Shown in pieces: positions 11,134-23,769 of a stretch of 64,000 bases of DNA. This DNA comes from Hydractinia symbiolongicarpus. Lineage: Eukaryota; Cnidaria; Hydrozoa; Anthoathecata; Hydractiniidae. Position numbers and translations under genes: made by a program. Numbering within the stretch: the stretch's first letter is position 1; the number at the start of each line of letters is the position of its first letter. The notes below the pieces were generated by a model. That model saw only the letters and a list, made by a program, of their open reading frames with translations. It had not been told where the DNA came from and ran no database searches. Where the stretch lies: assembly GCF_029227915.1 (NCBI RefSeq), contig NC_079882.1:32976001-33040000 (forward strand). The letters run 5' to 3'.

Positions 11134-13170
11134 AAACATTTTTGAAAACTACAAGTCTCATGCGTTTTAGTGGTGAAAAAAAAATTTAAAAAATCGTTCG
11201 GGAAATGAGTTTACTCCCTGGGTACTTGCTTTGTATACATTCGACTATACGGGCCAAGCCCCGGATTTACGGGAAAACGCGAGGATTCGTTTGCCGGCGA
11301 TTAAACTGCTTTTATTCAGCGTCTCATCAAAAATGAAAACATTTTTGAAAACAACAAGTCTCATGCGTTTTAGTGGTGAAAAGTAATTTAAAAAATCGTT
11401 CGGGAAATGAGTTTACTCCCTGGGTACTTTCTTTGTATACTTTTGGCTACACGGGCCAAGCCCGGGATTTACGGGAAATCGCGGGTTTTCGTTTGCCGGC
11501 GATTAAACTTCTTTTATTCAGCGTCTCATCAAAAATGAAAACACTTTTAAAAACTACAAGTCTTATGCGTTTTAGTGGTAAAAAAATAATTTAAAAAATC
11601 GTTCTGGAAATGAGTTTACTCCCTGGGTACTTTTTTTGTATACTTTTGACTATACGGGCCGAGTCCGGGATTTAGGGAAATCCGAGTTTTTCGTTTGCCG
11701 GCGATTAAACTGCTTTTATTCAGCGTCTCATCAAAAATGAAAACATTTTTGACAACTACAAGTCTCATGCGTTTTAGTGGTGAAAAAATAATTTAAAAAA
11801 TCGTTCTGGAAATGAGTTTACTCACAGGGTACTTTCTTTGTATACTTTTGACTATGCGGGCCAAGCCGGGATTTACGGGAAATCGCGGGTTTTCGTTTGC
11901 CGGCGATTAAACTGCTTTTATTCAGCGTCTCATCAAAAATGAAAACACTTTTAAAAACTACAAGTCTCATGCGTTTTAGTGGTGAAAAAATAATTTAAAA
12001 AATCGTTCTGGAAATGAGTTTACTTACAGGGTACTTTCTTTGTATACATTCGACGATACGGGCCAAGCCCGGGATTTACGGGAATTCGCAGGTTTTCGTT
12101 TTCCGGCGATTAAACCTCTTTCATTAAGCGTCTCATCAAAAATGGAAACATTTTTGAAAACTACAAGTCTCATGCGTTTTAGTGGTGAAAAAAAAATTTA
12201 AAAAATCGTTCGGGAAATGAGTTTACTCCCTGGGTACTTGCTTTGTATACATTCGACTATACGGGCCAAGCCCCGGATTTACGGAAAAAAAGCAAATGAA
12301 ATCCCGCGTTTTCCCGTAAATCCGGGGCTTGGCCCGTATAGTCGAATGTATACAAAGAAAGTACCCAGGGAGTAAACTCATTTCCCGAACGATTTTTTAT
12401 ATTATTTTTTTACCACTAAACGTAAATCCTGTTTACTTACGGGGTACTTTCTTTGTATACATTCGACGATACGGGCCAAGCCCGGGATTTACGGGAATTC
12501 GCAGGTTTTCGTTTTCCGGCGATTAAACCTCTTTCATTACGCGTCTCATCAAAAATGGAAACATTTTTGAAAACTACAAGTCTCATGCGTTTTAGTGGTG
12601 AAAAAAAAATTTAAAAAATCGTTCGGGAAATGAGTTTACTCCCTGGGTACTTGCTTTGTATACATTCGACTATACGGGCCAAGCCCCGGATTTACGGGAA
12701 AACGCGAGGATTCGTTTGCCGGCGATTAAACTGCTTTTATTCAGCGTCTCATCAAAAATGAAAACATTTTTGAAAACAACAAGTCTCATGCGTTTTAGTG
12801 GTGAAAAAGTAATTTAAAAAATCGTTCGGGAAATGAGTTTACTCCCTGGGTACTTTCTTTGTATACTTTTGGCTACACGGGCCAAGCCCGGGATTTACGG
12901 GAAATCGCGGGTTTTCGTTTGCCGGCGATTAAACTTCTTTTATTCAGCGTCTCATCAAAAATGAAAACACTTTTAAAAACTACAAGTCTTATGCGTTTTA
13001 GTGGTAAAAAAATAATTTAAAAAATCGTTCTGGAAATGAGTTTACTCCCTGGGTACTTTTTTTGTATACTTTTGACTATACGGGCCGAGTCCGGGATTTA
13101 GGGAAATCCGAGTTTTTCGTTTGCCGGCGATTAAACTGCTTTTATTCAGCGTCTCATCAAAAATGAAAAC
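11134..13170 (+). repeat. 2,033-bp tandem duplication, copy 2
   Basis: Second copy, including foldback 3. Its left edge is where a monomer with GAGTCCGGGATTTAGGG (near 11,060) switches, within CATTTTTGAAAACTAC, to the TACTTGCTTTG family. Near 13,171 sequence continues with TTGACAACTAC, as in the wider 5,475-bp higher-order repeat. Confidence 0.8.
12199..12399. repeat. Foldback inverted repeat 3
   Basis: Copy of the second foldback at an offset of 2,033 bp: stem arms 12,199-12,284 and 12,314-12,399, reversed segment 12,292-12,422. It shares the derived CTTACGGGGTAC and TCATTACGCG variants with copy 2 but not copy 1, so it came from copy 2 through the 2,033-bp tandem duplication. Confidence 0.85.
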
Positions 13171-13387
13171 ATTTTTGACAACTACAAGTCTCATGCGTTT
13201 TAGTGGTGAAAAAATAATTTAAAAAATCGTTCTGGAAATGAGTTTACTCACAGGGTACTTTCTTTGTATACTTTTGACTATGCGGGCCAAGCCGGGATTT
13301 ACGGGAAATCGCGGGTTTTCGTTTGCCGGCGATTAAACTGCTTTTATTCAGCGTCTCATCAAAAATGAAAACACTTTTAAAAACTAC

Positions 13388-16246
13388 AAGTCTCATGCGT
13401 TTTAGTGGTGAAAAAATAATTTAAAAAATCGTTCTGGAAATGAGTTTACTTACAGGGTACTTTCTTTGTATACATTCGACGATACGGGCCAAGCCCGGGA
13501 TTTACGGGAATTCGCAGGTTTTCGTTTTCCGGCGATTAAACCTCTTTCATTAAGCGTCTCATCAAAAATGGAAACATTTTTGAAAACTACAAGTCTCATG
13601 CGTTTTAGTGGTGAAAAAAAAATTTAAAAAATCGTTCGGGAAATGAGTTTACTCCCTGGGTACTTGTTTTGTATACATTCGACTATACGGGCCAAGCCCC
13701 GGATTTACGGGAAAACGCGAGGATTCGTTTGCCGGCGATTAAACTGCTTTTATTCAGCGTCTCATCAAAAATGAAAACATTTTTGAAAACAACAAGTCTC
13801 ATGCGTTTTAGTGGTGAAAAAGTAATTTAAAAAATCGTTCGGGAAATGAGTTTACTCCCTGGGTACTTTCTTTGTATACTTTTGGCTACACGGGCCAAGC
13901 CCGGGATTTACGGGAAATCGCGGGTTTTCGTTTGCCGGCGATTAAACTTCTTTTATTCAGCGTTTCATCAAAAATGAAAACACTTTTAAAAACTACAAGT
14001 CTTATGCGTTTTAGTGGTAAAAAAATAATTTAAAAAATCGTTCTGGAAATGAGTTTACTCCCTGGGTACTTTTTTTGTATACTTTTGACTATACGGGCCG
14101 AGTCCGGGATTTAGGGAAATCCGAGTTTTTCGTTTGCCGGCGATTAAACTGCTTTTATTCAGCGTCTCATCAAAAATGAAAACATTTTTGACAACTACAA
14201 GTCTCATGCGTTTTAGTGGTGAAAAAATAATTTAAAAAATCGTTCTGGAAATGAGTTTACTCACAGGGTACTTTCTTTGTATACTTTTGACTATGCGGGC
14301 CAAGCCGGGATTTACGGGAAATCGCGGGTTTTCGTTTGCCGGCGATTAAACTGCTTTTATTCAGCGTCTCATCAAAAATGAAAACACTTTTAAAAACTAC
14401 AAGTCTTATGCGTTTTAGTGGTAAAAAAATAATTTAAAAAATCGTTCTGGAAATGAGTTTACTCCCTGGGTACTTTCTTTGTATACTTTTGACTATACGG
14501 GCCGAGTCTGGGATTTAGGGAAATCCGAGTTTTTCGTTTGCCGGCGATTAAACTGCTTTTATTCAGCGTCTCATCAAAAATGAAAACATTTTTGAAAACT
14601 ACAAGTCTCATGCGTTTTAGTGGTGAAAAAATAATTTAAAAAATCGTTCTGGAAATGAGTTTACTCCCTGGGTACTTTCTTTGTATACTTTTGACTATGC
14701 GGGCCAAGCCGGGATTTACGGGAAATCGCGGGTTTTCGTTTGCCGGCGAATAAACTGCTTTTATTCAGCGTCTCATCAAAAATGAAAACATTCTTGAAAA
14801 CTACAAGTCTCATGCGTTTAGTGGTAAAAAAATAATATAAAAAATTGTTCGGGAAATGAGTTTACTCCCTGGGTACTTTCTTTGTATACTTTTGACTATA
14901 CGGGCCAAGCCCGGGATTTACGGGAAATCGCGGGTTTTCGTTTGCCGGCGATTAAACTTCCTTTATTCAGCGTCTCATCAAAAATGAAAACATTTTTAAA
15001 AACTACAAGTCTTATGCGTTTTAGTGGTGAAAAAATAATTTAAAAAATCTTTCTGGAAATGAGTTTACTCCTTGGGTACTTTCTTTGTATACTTTTGACT
15101 ATACGGGCCGAGTCTGGGATTTAGGGAAATCGCAGTTTTTCGTTTGCCGGCGATTAAACTGCTTTTATTCAGCGTCTCACCAAAAATGAAAACATTTTTG
15201 AAAACTACAAGTCTCATGCGTTTTAGTGGTGAAAAAATAATTTAAAAAATCGTTCTGGAAATGAGTTTACTCACAGGGTACTTTCTTTGTATACATTTGA
15301 CTATACGTGCCAAGCCCGGGATTTACGGGAAATCGCCGGTTTTCGTTTGCCGGCGATTAAACTGCTTTTATTCAGCGTCTCATCAAAAATGAAATCATTC
15401 TTGAAAACTACAAGTCTCATGCGTTTTAGTGGTGAAATAATAATTTAAAAAATCTTTTGGGAAATGAGTTTACTCCCTGGGTACTTTCTTTGTATACATT
15501 CGACTATACGGGCCAAGCGCGGGATTTACGGGAATTCGCAGGTTTTCGTTTTCCGGCGATTAAACCTCTTTCATTAAGCGTCTCATAAAAAATGGAAACA
15601 TTTTTGAAAACTACAAGTCTCCTGCGTTTTAGTGGTGAAAAAAAAATTTAAAAAATCGTTCGGGAAATGAGTTTACTCCCTGGGTACTTTCTTTGTATAC
15701 ATTCGACTATACGGGCCAAGCCCCGGATTTACGGGAAAACGCGGGGATTCGTTTGCCGGCGATTAAACTGCTTTTATTCAGCGTCTCATCAAAAATGAAA
15801 ACATTTTTGAAAACAACAAGTCTCATGCGTTTTAGTGGTGAAAAAGTAATTTAAAAAATCGTTCGGGAAATGAGTTTACTCCCTGGGTACTTTCTTTGTA
15901 TACTTTTGGCTACACGGGCCAAGCCCGGGATTTACGGGAAATCGCGGGTTTTCGTTTGCCGGCGATTAAACTTCTTTTATTCAGCGTCTCATCAAAAATG
16001 AAAACACTTTTAAAAACTACAAGTCTTATGCGTTTTAGTGGTAAAAAAATAATTTAAAAAATCGTTCTGGAAATGAGTTTACTCCCTGGGTACTTTCTTT
16101 GTATACTTTTGACTATACGGGCCGAGTCCGGGATTTAGGGAAATCCGAGTTTTTCGTTTGCCGGCGATTAAACTGCTTTTATTCAGCGTCTCATCAAAAA
16201 TGAAAACATTTTTGAAAACTACAAGTCTCATGCGTTTTAGTGGTGA
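13388..16246 (+). repeat. 27-monomer higher-order repeat, copy 3 (truncated)
   Basis: Matches 5,476-8,333 at an offset of 7,912 to 7,913 bp; the one-base drift comes from an A-run near 6,506. The shared marker CGTCTCATAAAAAATGG is at 15,579. At about 16,246 it diverges from copy 2: copy 2 has the GTGAAATAATAATTT family there, this copy has GTGAAAAAATAATTT followed by a CTATGCGGGCC monomer. The truncation point lies inside a monomer. Confidence 0.82.
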
Positions 16247-18940
16247 AAAAATAATTTAAAAAATCGTTCTGGAAATGAGTTTACTCCCTGGGTACTTTCT
16301 TTGTATACTTTTGACTATGCGGGCCAAGCCGGGATTTACGGGAAATCGCGGGTTTTCGTTTGCCGGCGATTAAACTGCTTTTATTCAGCGTCTCATCAAA
16401 AATGAAAACATTCTTGAAAACTACAAGTCTCATGCGTTTAGTGGTAAAAAAATAATATAAAAAATCGTTCGGGAAATGAGTTTACTCCCTGGGTACTTTC
16501 TTTGTATACTTTTGACTATACGGGCCAAGCCCGGGATTTACGGGAAATCGCGGGTTTTCGTTTGCCGGCGATTAAACTTCCTTTATTCAGCGTCTTATCA
16601 AAAATGAAAACATTTTTAAAAACTACAAGTCTTATGCGTTTTAGTGGTGAAAAAATAATTTAAAAAATCTTTCTGGAAATGAGTTTACTCCTTGGGTACT
16701 TTCTTTGTATACTTTTGACTATACGGACCGAGTCTGGGATTTAGGGAAATCGCAGTTTTTCGTTTGCCGGCGATTAAACTGCTTTTATTCAGCGTCTCAC
16801 CAAAAATGAAAACATTTTTGAAAACTACAAGTCTCATGCGTTTTAGTGGTGAAAAAATAATTTAAAAAATCGTTCTGGAAATGAGTTTACTCACAGGGTA
16901 CTTTCTTTGTATACATTTGACTATACGTGCCAAGCCCGGGATTTACGGGAAATCGCGGGTTTTCGTTTGCCGGCGATTAAACTGCTTTTATTCAGCGTCT
17001 CATCAAAAATGAAATCATTCTTGAAAACTACAAGTCTCATGCGTTTTAGTGGTGAAATAATAATTTAAAAAATCTTTTGGGAAATGAGTTTACTCCCTGG
17101 GTACTTTCTTTGTATACTTTTGACTATACAGGCCGAGTCCAGGATTTACGGGAAATCGCAGGTTTTCGTTTGCCGGCGATTAAACTTCTTTTATTCAGCG
17201 TCTCATCAAAAATGAAAACATTTTTAAAAACTACAAGTCTCGTGCGTTTTAGTGGTGAAAAAGTAATTTAAAAAATCGTTCGGGAAATGAGTTTACTCCC
17301 TGGGTACTTTCTTTGTATACTTTTGACTATACGGGCCAAGCCCGGGATTAACGGGAAATCGCGGGTTTTCGTTTTCCGGCGATTAAACCTCTTTCATTAA
17401 GCGTCTCATCAAAAATGAAAACATTTTTGAAAACTAAAAGTCTCATGCGTTTTAGTGGTGAAAAAAAAAATTAAAAAATCTTTCTGGAAATGAGTTTACT
17501 CCTTGGGTACTTTCTTTGTATACTTTTGACTATACAGGCCGAGTCTGGGATTTAGGGAAATCGCAGTTTTTCGTTTGCCGGCGAATAAACTGCTTTTATT
17601 CAGCGTCTCACCAAAAATGAAAACATTTTTGGAAACTACAAGTCTCATGCGTTTTAGTGGTGAAAAAATAATTTAAAAAATCGTTCGGGAAATGAGTTTA
17701 CTCCCTGGGTACTTTTTTTGTATACTTTTGACTATACGGGCCAAGCCCGTGATTTACGGGAAATCGCGGGTTTTCGTTTACCGGCGATTAAACTTCTTTT
17801 ATTCAGCGTCTCATCAAAAATGAAAACATTTTTAAAAACTACAAGTCTCATGCGTTTTAGTGGTGAAAAAATAATTTAAAAAATCGTTCTGGAAATGAGT
17901 TTACTCACAGGGTACTTTCTTTGTATACATTTGACTATACGTGCCAAGCCCGGGATTTACGGGAAATCGCGGGTTTTCGTTTGCCGGCGATTAAACTGCT
18001 TTTATTCAGCGTCTCATCAAAAATGAAATCATTCTTGAAAACTACAAGTCTCATGCGTTTTAGTGGTGAAATAATAATTTAAAAAATCTTTTGGGAAATG
18101 AGTTTACTCCCTGGGTACTTTCTTTGTATACTTTTGACTATACAGGCCGAGTCCAGGATTTACGGGAAATCGCAGGTTTTCGTTTGCCGGCGATTAAACT
18201 TCTTTTATTCAGCGTCTCATCAAAAATGAAAACATTTTTAAAAACTACAAGTCTCGTGCGTTTTAGTGGTGAAAAAGTAATTTAAAAAATCGTTCGGGAA
18301 ATGAGTTTACTCCCTGGGTACTTTCTTTGTATACTTTTGACTATACGGGCCAAGCCCGGGATTAACGGGAAATCGCGGGTTTTCGTTTTCCGGCGATTAA
18401 ACCTCTTTCATTAAGCGTCTCATCAAAAATGAAAACATTTTTGAAAACTACAAGTCTCATGCGTTTTAGTGGTGAAAAAAAAATTTAAAAAATCGTTCGG
18501 GAAATGAGTTTACTCCCTGGGTACTTTCTTTGTATACATTCGACTATACGGGCCAAGCCCCGGATTTACGGGAAAACGCGGGATTTCGTTTGCCGGCGAT
18601 TAAACTGCTTTTATTCAGCGTCTCATCAAAAATGAAAACATTTTTGAAAACTACAAGTCTCATGCGTTTTATTGGTAAAAAAGTAATTTAAAAAATCGTT
18701 CGGGAAATGAGTTTACTCCCTGGGTACTTTCTTTGTATACTTTTGACTATACGGACCAAGCCCGTGATTTACGGGAAATCGCGGGTTTTCGTTTGCCGGC
18801 GATTAAACTGCTTTTATTCAGCGTCTCACCAAAAATGAAAACATTTTTGAAAACTACAAGTCTCATGCGTTTTAGTGGTGAAAAAATAATTTAAAAAATC
18901 TTTTGGAAAATGACTTTACTCTCTGGGTACTTTCTTTGTA
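15450..18940 (+). repeat. Long segmental repeat, copy 1 (partner at 23.76 kb)
   Basis: Matches 23,763-27,050. CGTCTTATC at 16,591 pairs with 24,904 (offset 8,313); AAACTAAAAGTC at 17,431 pairs with 25,541 (offset 8,110). The 203-bp drop is one GAGTCCAGG-type monomer (17,077-17,280) absent from the partner. The match continues through CGGACCAAGCCCGTG (near 18,750) and GAAAATGACTTTACTCTC (near 18,905) and ends just after. Confidence 0.8.
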
Positions 18941-21900
18941 TACTTTTGACTATACGGGCCGAGTCTGGGATTTAGGGAAATCGCAGTTTTTCGTTTGCCG
19001 GCGATTAAACTGCTTTTATTCAGCGTCTCACCAAAAATGAAAACATTTTTGAAAACTACAAGTCTCATGCGTTTTAGTGGTGAAAAAATAATTTAAAAAA
19101 TCGTTCTGGAAATGAGTTTACTCACAGGGTACTTTCTTTGTATACATTTGACTATACGTGCCAAGCCCGGGATTTACGGGAAATCGCGGGTTTTCGTTTG
19201 CCGGCGATTAAACTGCTTTTATTCAGCGTCTCATCAAAAATGAAATCATTCTTGAAAACTACAAGTCTCATGCGTTTTAGTGGTGAAATAATAATTTAAA
19301 AAATCTTTTGGGAAATGAGTTTACTCCCTGGGTACTTTCTTTGTATACATTCGACTATACGGGCCAAGCGCGGGATTTACGGGAATTCGCAGTTTTTCGT
19401 TTGCCGGCGAATAAACTGCTTTTATTCAGCGTCTCACCAAAAATGAAAACATTTTTGGAAACTACAAGTCTCATGCGTTTTAGTGGTGAAAAAATAATTT
19501 AAAAAATCGTTCGGGAAATGAGTTTACTCCCTGGGTACTTTTTTTGTATACTTTTGACTATACGGGCCAAGCCCGTGATTTACGGGAAATCGCGGGTTTT
19601 CGTTTACCGGCGATTAAACTTCTTTTATTCAGCGTCTCATCAAAAATGAAAACATTTTTAAAAACTACAAGTCTCATGCGTTTTAGTGGTGAAAAAATAA
19701 TTTAAAAAATCGTTCTGGAAATGAGTTTACTCACAGGGTACTTTCTTTGTATACATTTGACTATACGTGCCAAGCCCGGGATTTACGGGAAATCGCGGGT
19801 TTTCGTTTGCCGGCGATTAAACTGCTTTTATTCAGCGTCTCATCAAAAATGAAATCATTCTTGAAAACTACAAGTCTCATGCGTTTTAGTGGTGAAATAA
19901 TAATTTAAAAAATCTTTTGGGAAATGAGTTTACTCCCTGGGTACTTTCTTTGTATACTTTTGACTATACAGGCCGAGTCCAGGATTTACGGGAAATCGCA
20001 GGTTTTCGTTTGCCGGCGATTAAACTTCTTTTATTCAGCGTCTCATCAAAAATGAAAACATTTTTAAAAACTACAAGTCTCGTGCGTTTTAGTGGTGAAA
20101 AAGTAATTTAAAAAATCGTTCGGGAAATGAGTTTACTCCCTGGGTACTTTCTTTGTATACTTTTGACTATACGGGCCAAGCCCGGGATTAACGGGAAATC
20201 GCGGGTTTTCGTTTTCCGGCGATTAAACCTCTTTCATTAAGCGTCTCATCAAAAATGAAAACATTTTTGAAAACTACAAGTCTCATGCGTTTTAGTGGTG
20301 AAAAAAAAATTTAAAAAATCGTTCGGGAAATGAATTTACTCCCTGGGTACTTTCTTTGTATACATTCGACTATACGGGCCAAGCCCCGGATTTACGGGAA
20401 AACGCGGGATTTCGTTTGCCGGCGATTAAACTGCTTTTATTCAGCGTCTCATCAAAAATGAAAACATTTTTGAAAACTACAAGTCTCATGCGTTTTAGTG
20501 GTGAAAAAGTAATTTAAAAAATCGTTCGAGAAATGAGTTTACTCCCTGGGTACTTTCTTTGTATACTTTTGACTATACGGACCAAGCCCGTGATTTACGG
20601 GAAATCGCGGGTTTTCGTTTGCCGGCGATTAAACTGCTTTTATTCAGCGTCTCACCAAAAATGAAAACATTTTTGAAAACTACAAGTCTCATGCGTTTTA
20701 GTGGTGAAAAAATAATTTAAAAAATCTTTTGGAAAATGACTTTACTCTCTGGGTACTTTCTTTGTATACTTTTGACTATACGGGCCGAGTCTGGGATTTA
20801 GGGAAATCGCAGTTTTTCGTTTGCCGGCGATTAAACTGCTTTTATTCAGCGTCTCACCAAAAATGAAAACATTTTTGAAAACTACAAGTCTCATGCGTTT
20901 TAGTGGTGAAAAAATAATTTAAAAAATCGTTCTGGAAATGAGTTTACTCACAGGGTACTTTCTTTGTATACATTTGACTATACGTGCCAAGCCCGGGATT
21001 TACGGGAAATCGCGGGTTTTCGTTTGCCGGCGATTAAACTGCTTTTATTCAGCGTCTCATCAAAAATGAAATCATTCTTGAAAACTACAAGTCTCATGCG
21101 TTTTAGTGGTGAAATAATAATTTAAAAAATCTTTTGTGAAATGAGTTTACTCCCTGGGTACTTTCTTTGTATACTTTTGACTATACAGGCCGAGTCCAGG
21201 ATTTACGGGAAATCGCAGGTTTTCGTTTGCCGGCGATTAAACTTCTTTTATTCAGCGTCTCATCAAAAATGAAAACATTTTTAAAAACTACAAGTCTCGT
21301 GCGTTTTAGTGGTGAAAAAGTAATTTAAAAAATCGTTCGGGAAATGAGTTTACTCCCTGGGTACTTTCTTTGTATACTTTTGACTATACGGGCCAAGACC
21401 GGGATTAACGGGAAATCGCGGGTTTTCGTTTTCCGGCGATTAAACCTCTTTCATTAAGCGTCTCATCAAAAATGAAAACATTTTTGAAAACTACAAGTCT
21501 CATGCGTTTTAGTGGTGAAAAAAAAATTTAAAAAATCGTTCGGGAAATGAGTTTACTCCCTGGGTACTTTCTTTGTATACATTCGACTATACGGGCCAAG
21601 CCCCGGATTTACGGGAAAACGCGGGATTTCGTTTGCCGGCGATTAAACTGCTTTTATTCAGCGTCTCATCAAAAATGAAAACATTTTTGAAAACTACAAG
21701 TCTCATGCGTTTTAGTGGTGAAAAAGTAATTTAAAAAATCGTTCGGGAAATGAGTTTACTCCCTGGGTACTTTCTTTGTATACTTTTGACTATACGGACC
21801 AAGCCCGTGATTTACGGGAAATCGCGGGTTTTCGTTTGCCGGCGATTAAACTGCTTTTATTCAGCGTCTCACCAAAAATGAAAACATTTTTGAAAACTAC

Positions 21901-23769
21901 AAGTCTCATGCGTTTTAGTGGTGAAAAAATAATTTAAAAAATCTTTTGGAAAATGACTTTACTCTCTGGGTACTTTCTTTGTATACTTTTGACTATACGG
22001 GCCGAGTCTGGGATTTAGGGAAATCGCAGTTTTTCGTTTGCCGGCGATTAAACTGCTTTTATTCAGCGTCTCACCAAAAATGAAAACATTTTTGAAAACT
22101 ACAAGTCTCATGCGTTTTAGTGGTGAAAAAATAATTTAAAAAATCGTTCTGGAAATGAGTTTACTCACAGGGTACTTTCTTTGTATACATTTGACTATAC
22201 GGGCCGAGTCTGGGATTTAGGGAAATCGCAGTTTTTCGTTTGCCGGCGATTAAACTGCTTTTATTCAGCGTCTCACCAAAAATGAAAACATTTTTGAAAA
22301 CTACAAGTCTCATGCGTTTTAGTGGTGAAAAAATAATTTAAAAAATCGTTCTGGAAATGAGTTTACTCACAGGGTACTTTCTTTGTATACATTTGACTAT
22401 ACGTGCCAAGCCCGGGATTTACGGGAAATCGCGGGTTTTCGTTTGCCGGCGATTAAACTGCTTTTATTCAGCGTCTCATCAAAAATGAAATCATTCTTGA
22501 AAACTACAAGTCTCATGCGTTTTAGTGGTGAAATAATAATTTAAAAAATCTTTTGGGAAACGAGTTTACTCCCTGGGTACTTTCTTTGTATACTTTTGAC
22601 TATACAGGCCGAGTCCAGGATTTACGGGAAATCGCAGGTTTTCGTTTGCCGGCGATTAAACTTCTTTTATTCAGCGTCTCATCAAAAATGAAAACATTTT
22701 TAAAAACTACAAGTCTCGTGCGTTTTAGTGGTGAAAAAGTAATTTAAAAAATCGTTCGGGAAATGAGTTTACTCCCTGGGTACTTTCTTTGTATACTTTT
22801 GACTATACGGGCCAAGACCGGGATTAACGGGAAATCGCGGGTTTTCGTTTTCCGGCGATTAAACCTCTTTCATTAAGCGTCTCATCAAAAATGAAAACAT
22901 TTTTGAAAACTACAAGTCTCATGCGTTTTAGTGGTGAAAAAAAAATTTAAAAAATCGTTCGGGAAATGAGTTTACTGCCTGGGTACTTTCTTTGTATACA
23001 TTCGACTATACGGGCCAAGCCCCGGATTTACGGGAAAACGCGGGATTTCGTTTGCCGGCGATTAAACTGCTTTTATTCAGCGTCTCATCAAAAATGAAAA
23101 CATTTTTGAAAACTACAAGTCTCATGCGTTTTAGTGGTGAAAAAGTAATTTAAAAAATCGTTCGGGAAATGAGTTTACTCCCTGGGTACTTTCTTTGTAT
23201 ACTTTTGACTATACGGACCAAGCCCGTGATTTACGGGAAATCGCGGGTTTTCGTTTGCCGGCGATTAAACTGATTTTATTCAGCGTCTCACCAAAAATGA
23301 AAACATTTTTGAAAACTACAAGTCTCATGCGTTTTAGTGGTGAAAAAATAATTTAAAAAATCTTTTGGAAAATGACTTTACTCTCTGGGTACTTTCTTTG
23401 TATACTTTTGACTATACGGGCCGAGTCTGGGATTTAGGGAAATCGCAGTTTTTCGTTTGCCGGCGATTAAACTGCTTTTATTCAGCGTCTCACCAAAAAT
23501 GAAAACATTTTTGAAAACTACAAGTCTCATGCGTTTTAGTGGTGAAAAAATAATTTAAAAAATCGTTCTGGAAATGAGTTTACTCACAGGGTACTTTCTT
23601 TGTATACATTTGACTATACGTGCCAAGCCCGGGATTTACGGGAAATCGCGGGTTTTCGTTTGCCGGCGATTAAACTGCTTTTATTCAGCGTCTCATCAAA
23701 AATGAAATCATTCTTGAAAACTACAAGTCTCATGCGTTTTAGTGGTGAAATAATAATTTAAAAAATCTT
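18091..23769 (+). repeat. Six-monomer (1,217-bp) higher-order repeat
   Basis: Four units begin at 18,091, 19,917, 21,134 and 22,553. In each, the family order is GAGTCCAGG type; GATTAACGGG with CTCTTTCATTAAG; AAACGCGGGATTTCG; GGACCAAGCCCGTG; ACTCTCTGGG with GAGTCTGGG; then CTCACAGGG with ACGTGCC and GAAATCATTC. Units 1, 2 and 4 are about 1,217 bp. Unit 3 is 1,419 bp because one monomer is duplicated. Between units 1 and 2 sits a 609-bp trimer (19,308-19,916) resembling 17.48-18.09 kb. Confidence 0.82.
22001..22400 (+). repeat. Single-monomer expansion inside a higher-order unit
   Basis: The GAGTCTGGGATTTAGGG monomer occurs twice in a row (about 22,003 and 22,206), the second with the hybrid start CTCACAGGG, ATTTGACTATACGGGCCGAGTC. 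The hybrid join marks an unequal exchange of exactly one monomer and explains why this unit is 1,419 rather than 1,217 bp. Confidence 0.75.

Noticed and set aside
17077-17271. Recurring 64-65 residue open frames, on both strands and in nearly every family
   Set aside because: They are the same monomer read in one frame, with a matching antisense frame on the other strand. Unit length is not a multiple of 3, starts are often non-ATG, and indels and stops break the frame freely between copies. No domain, coding signal or conserved start context is seen.
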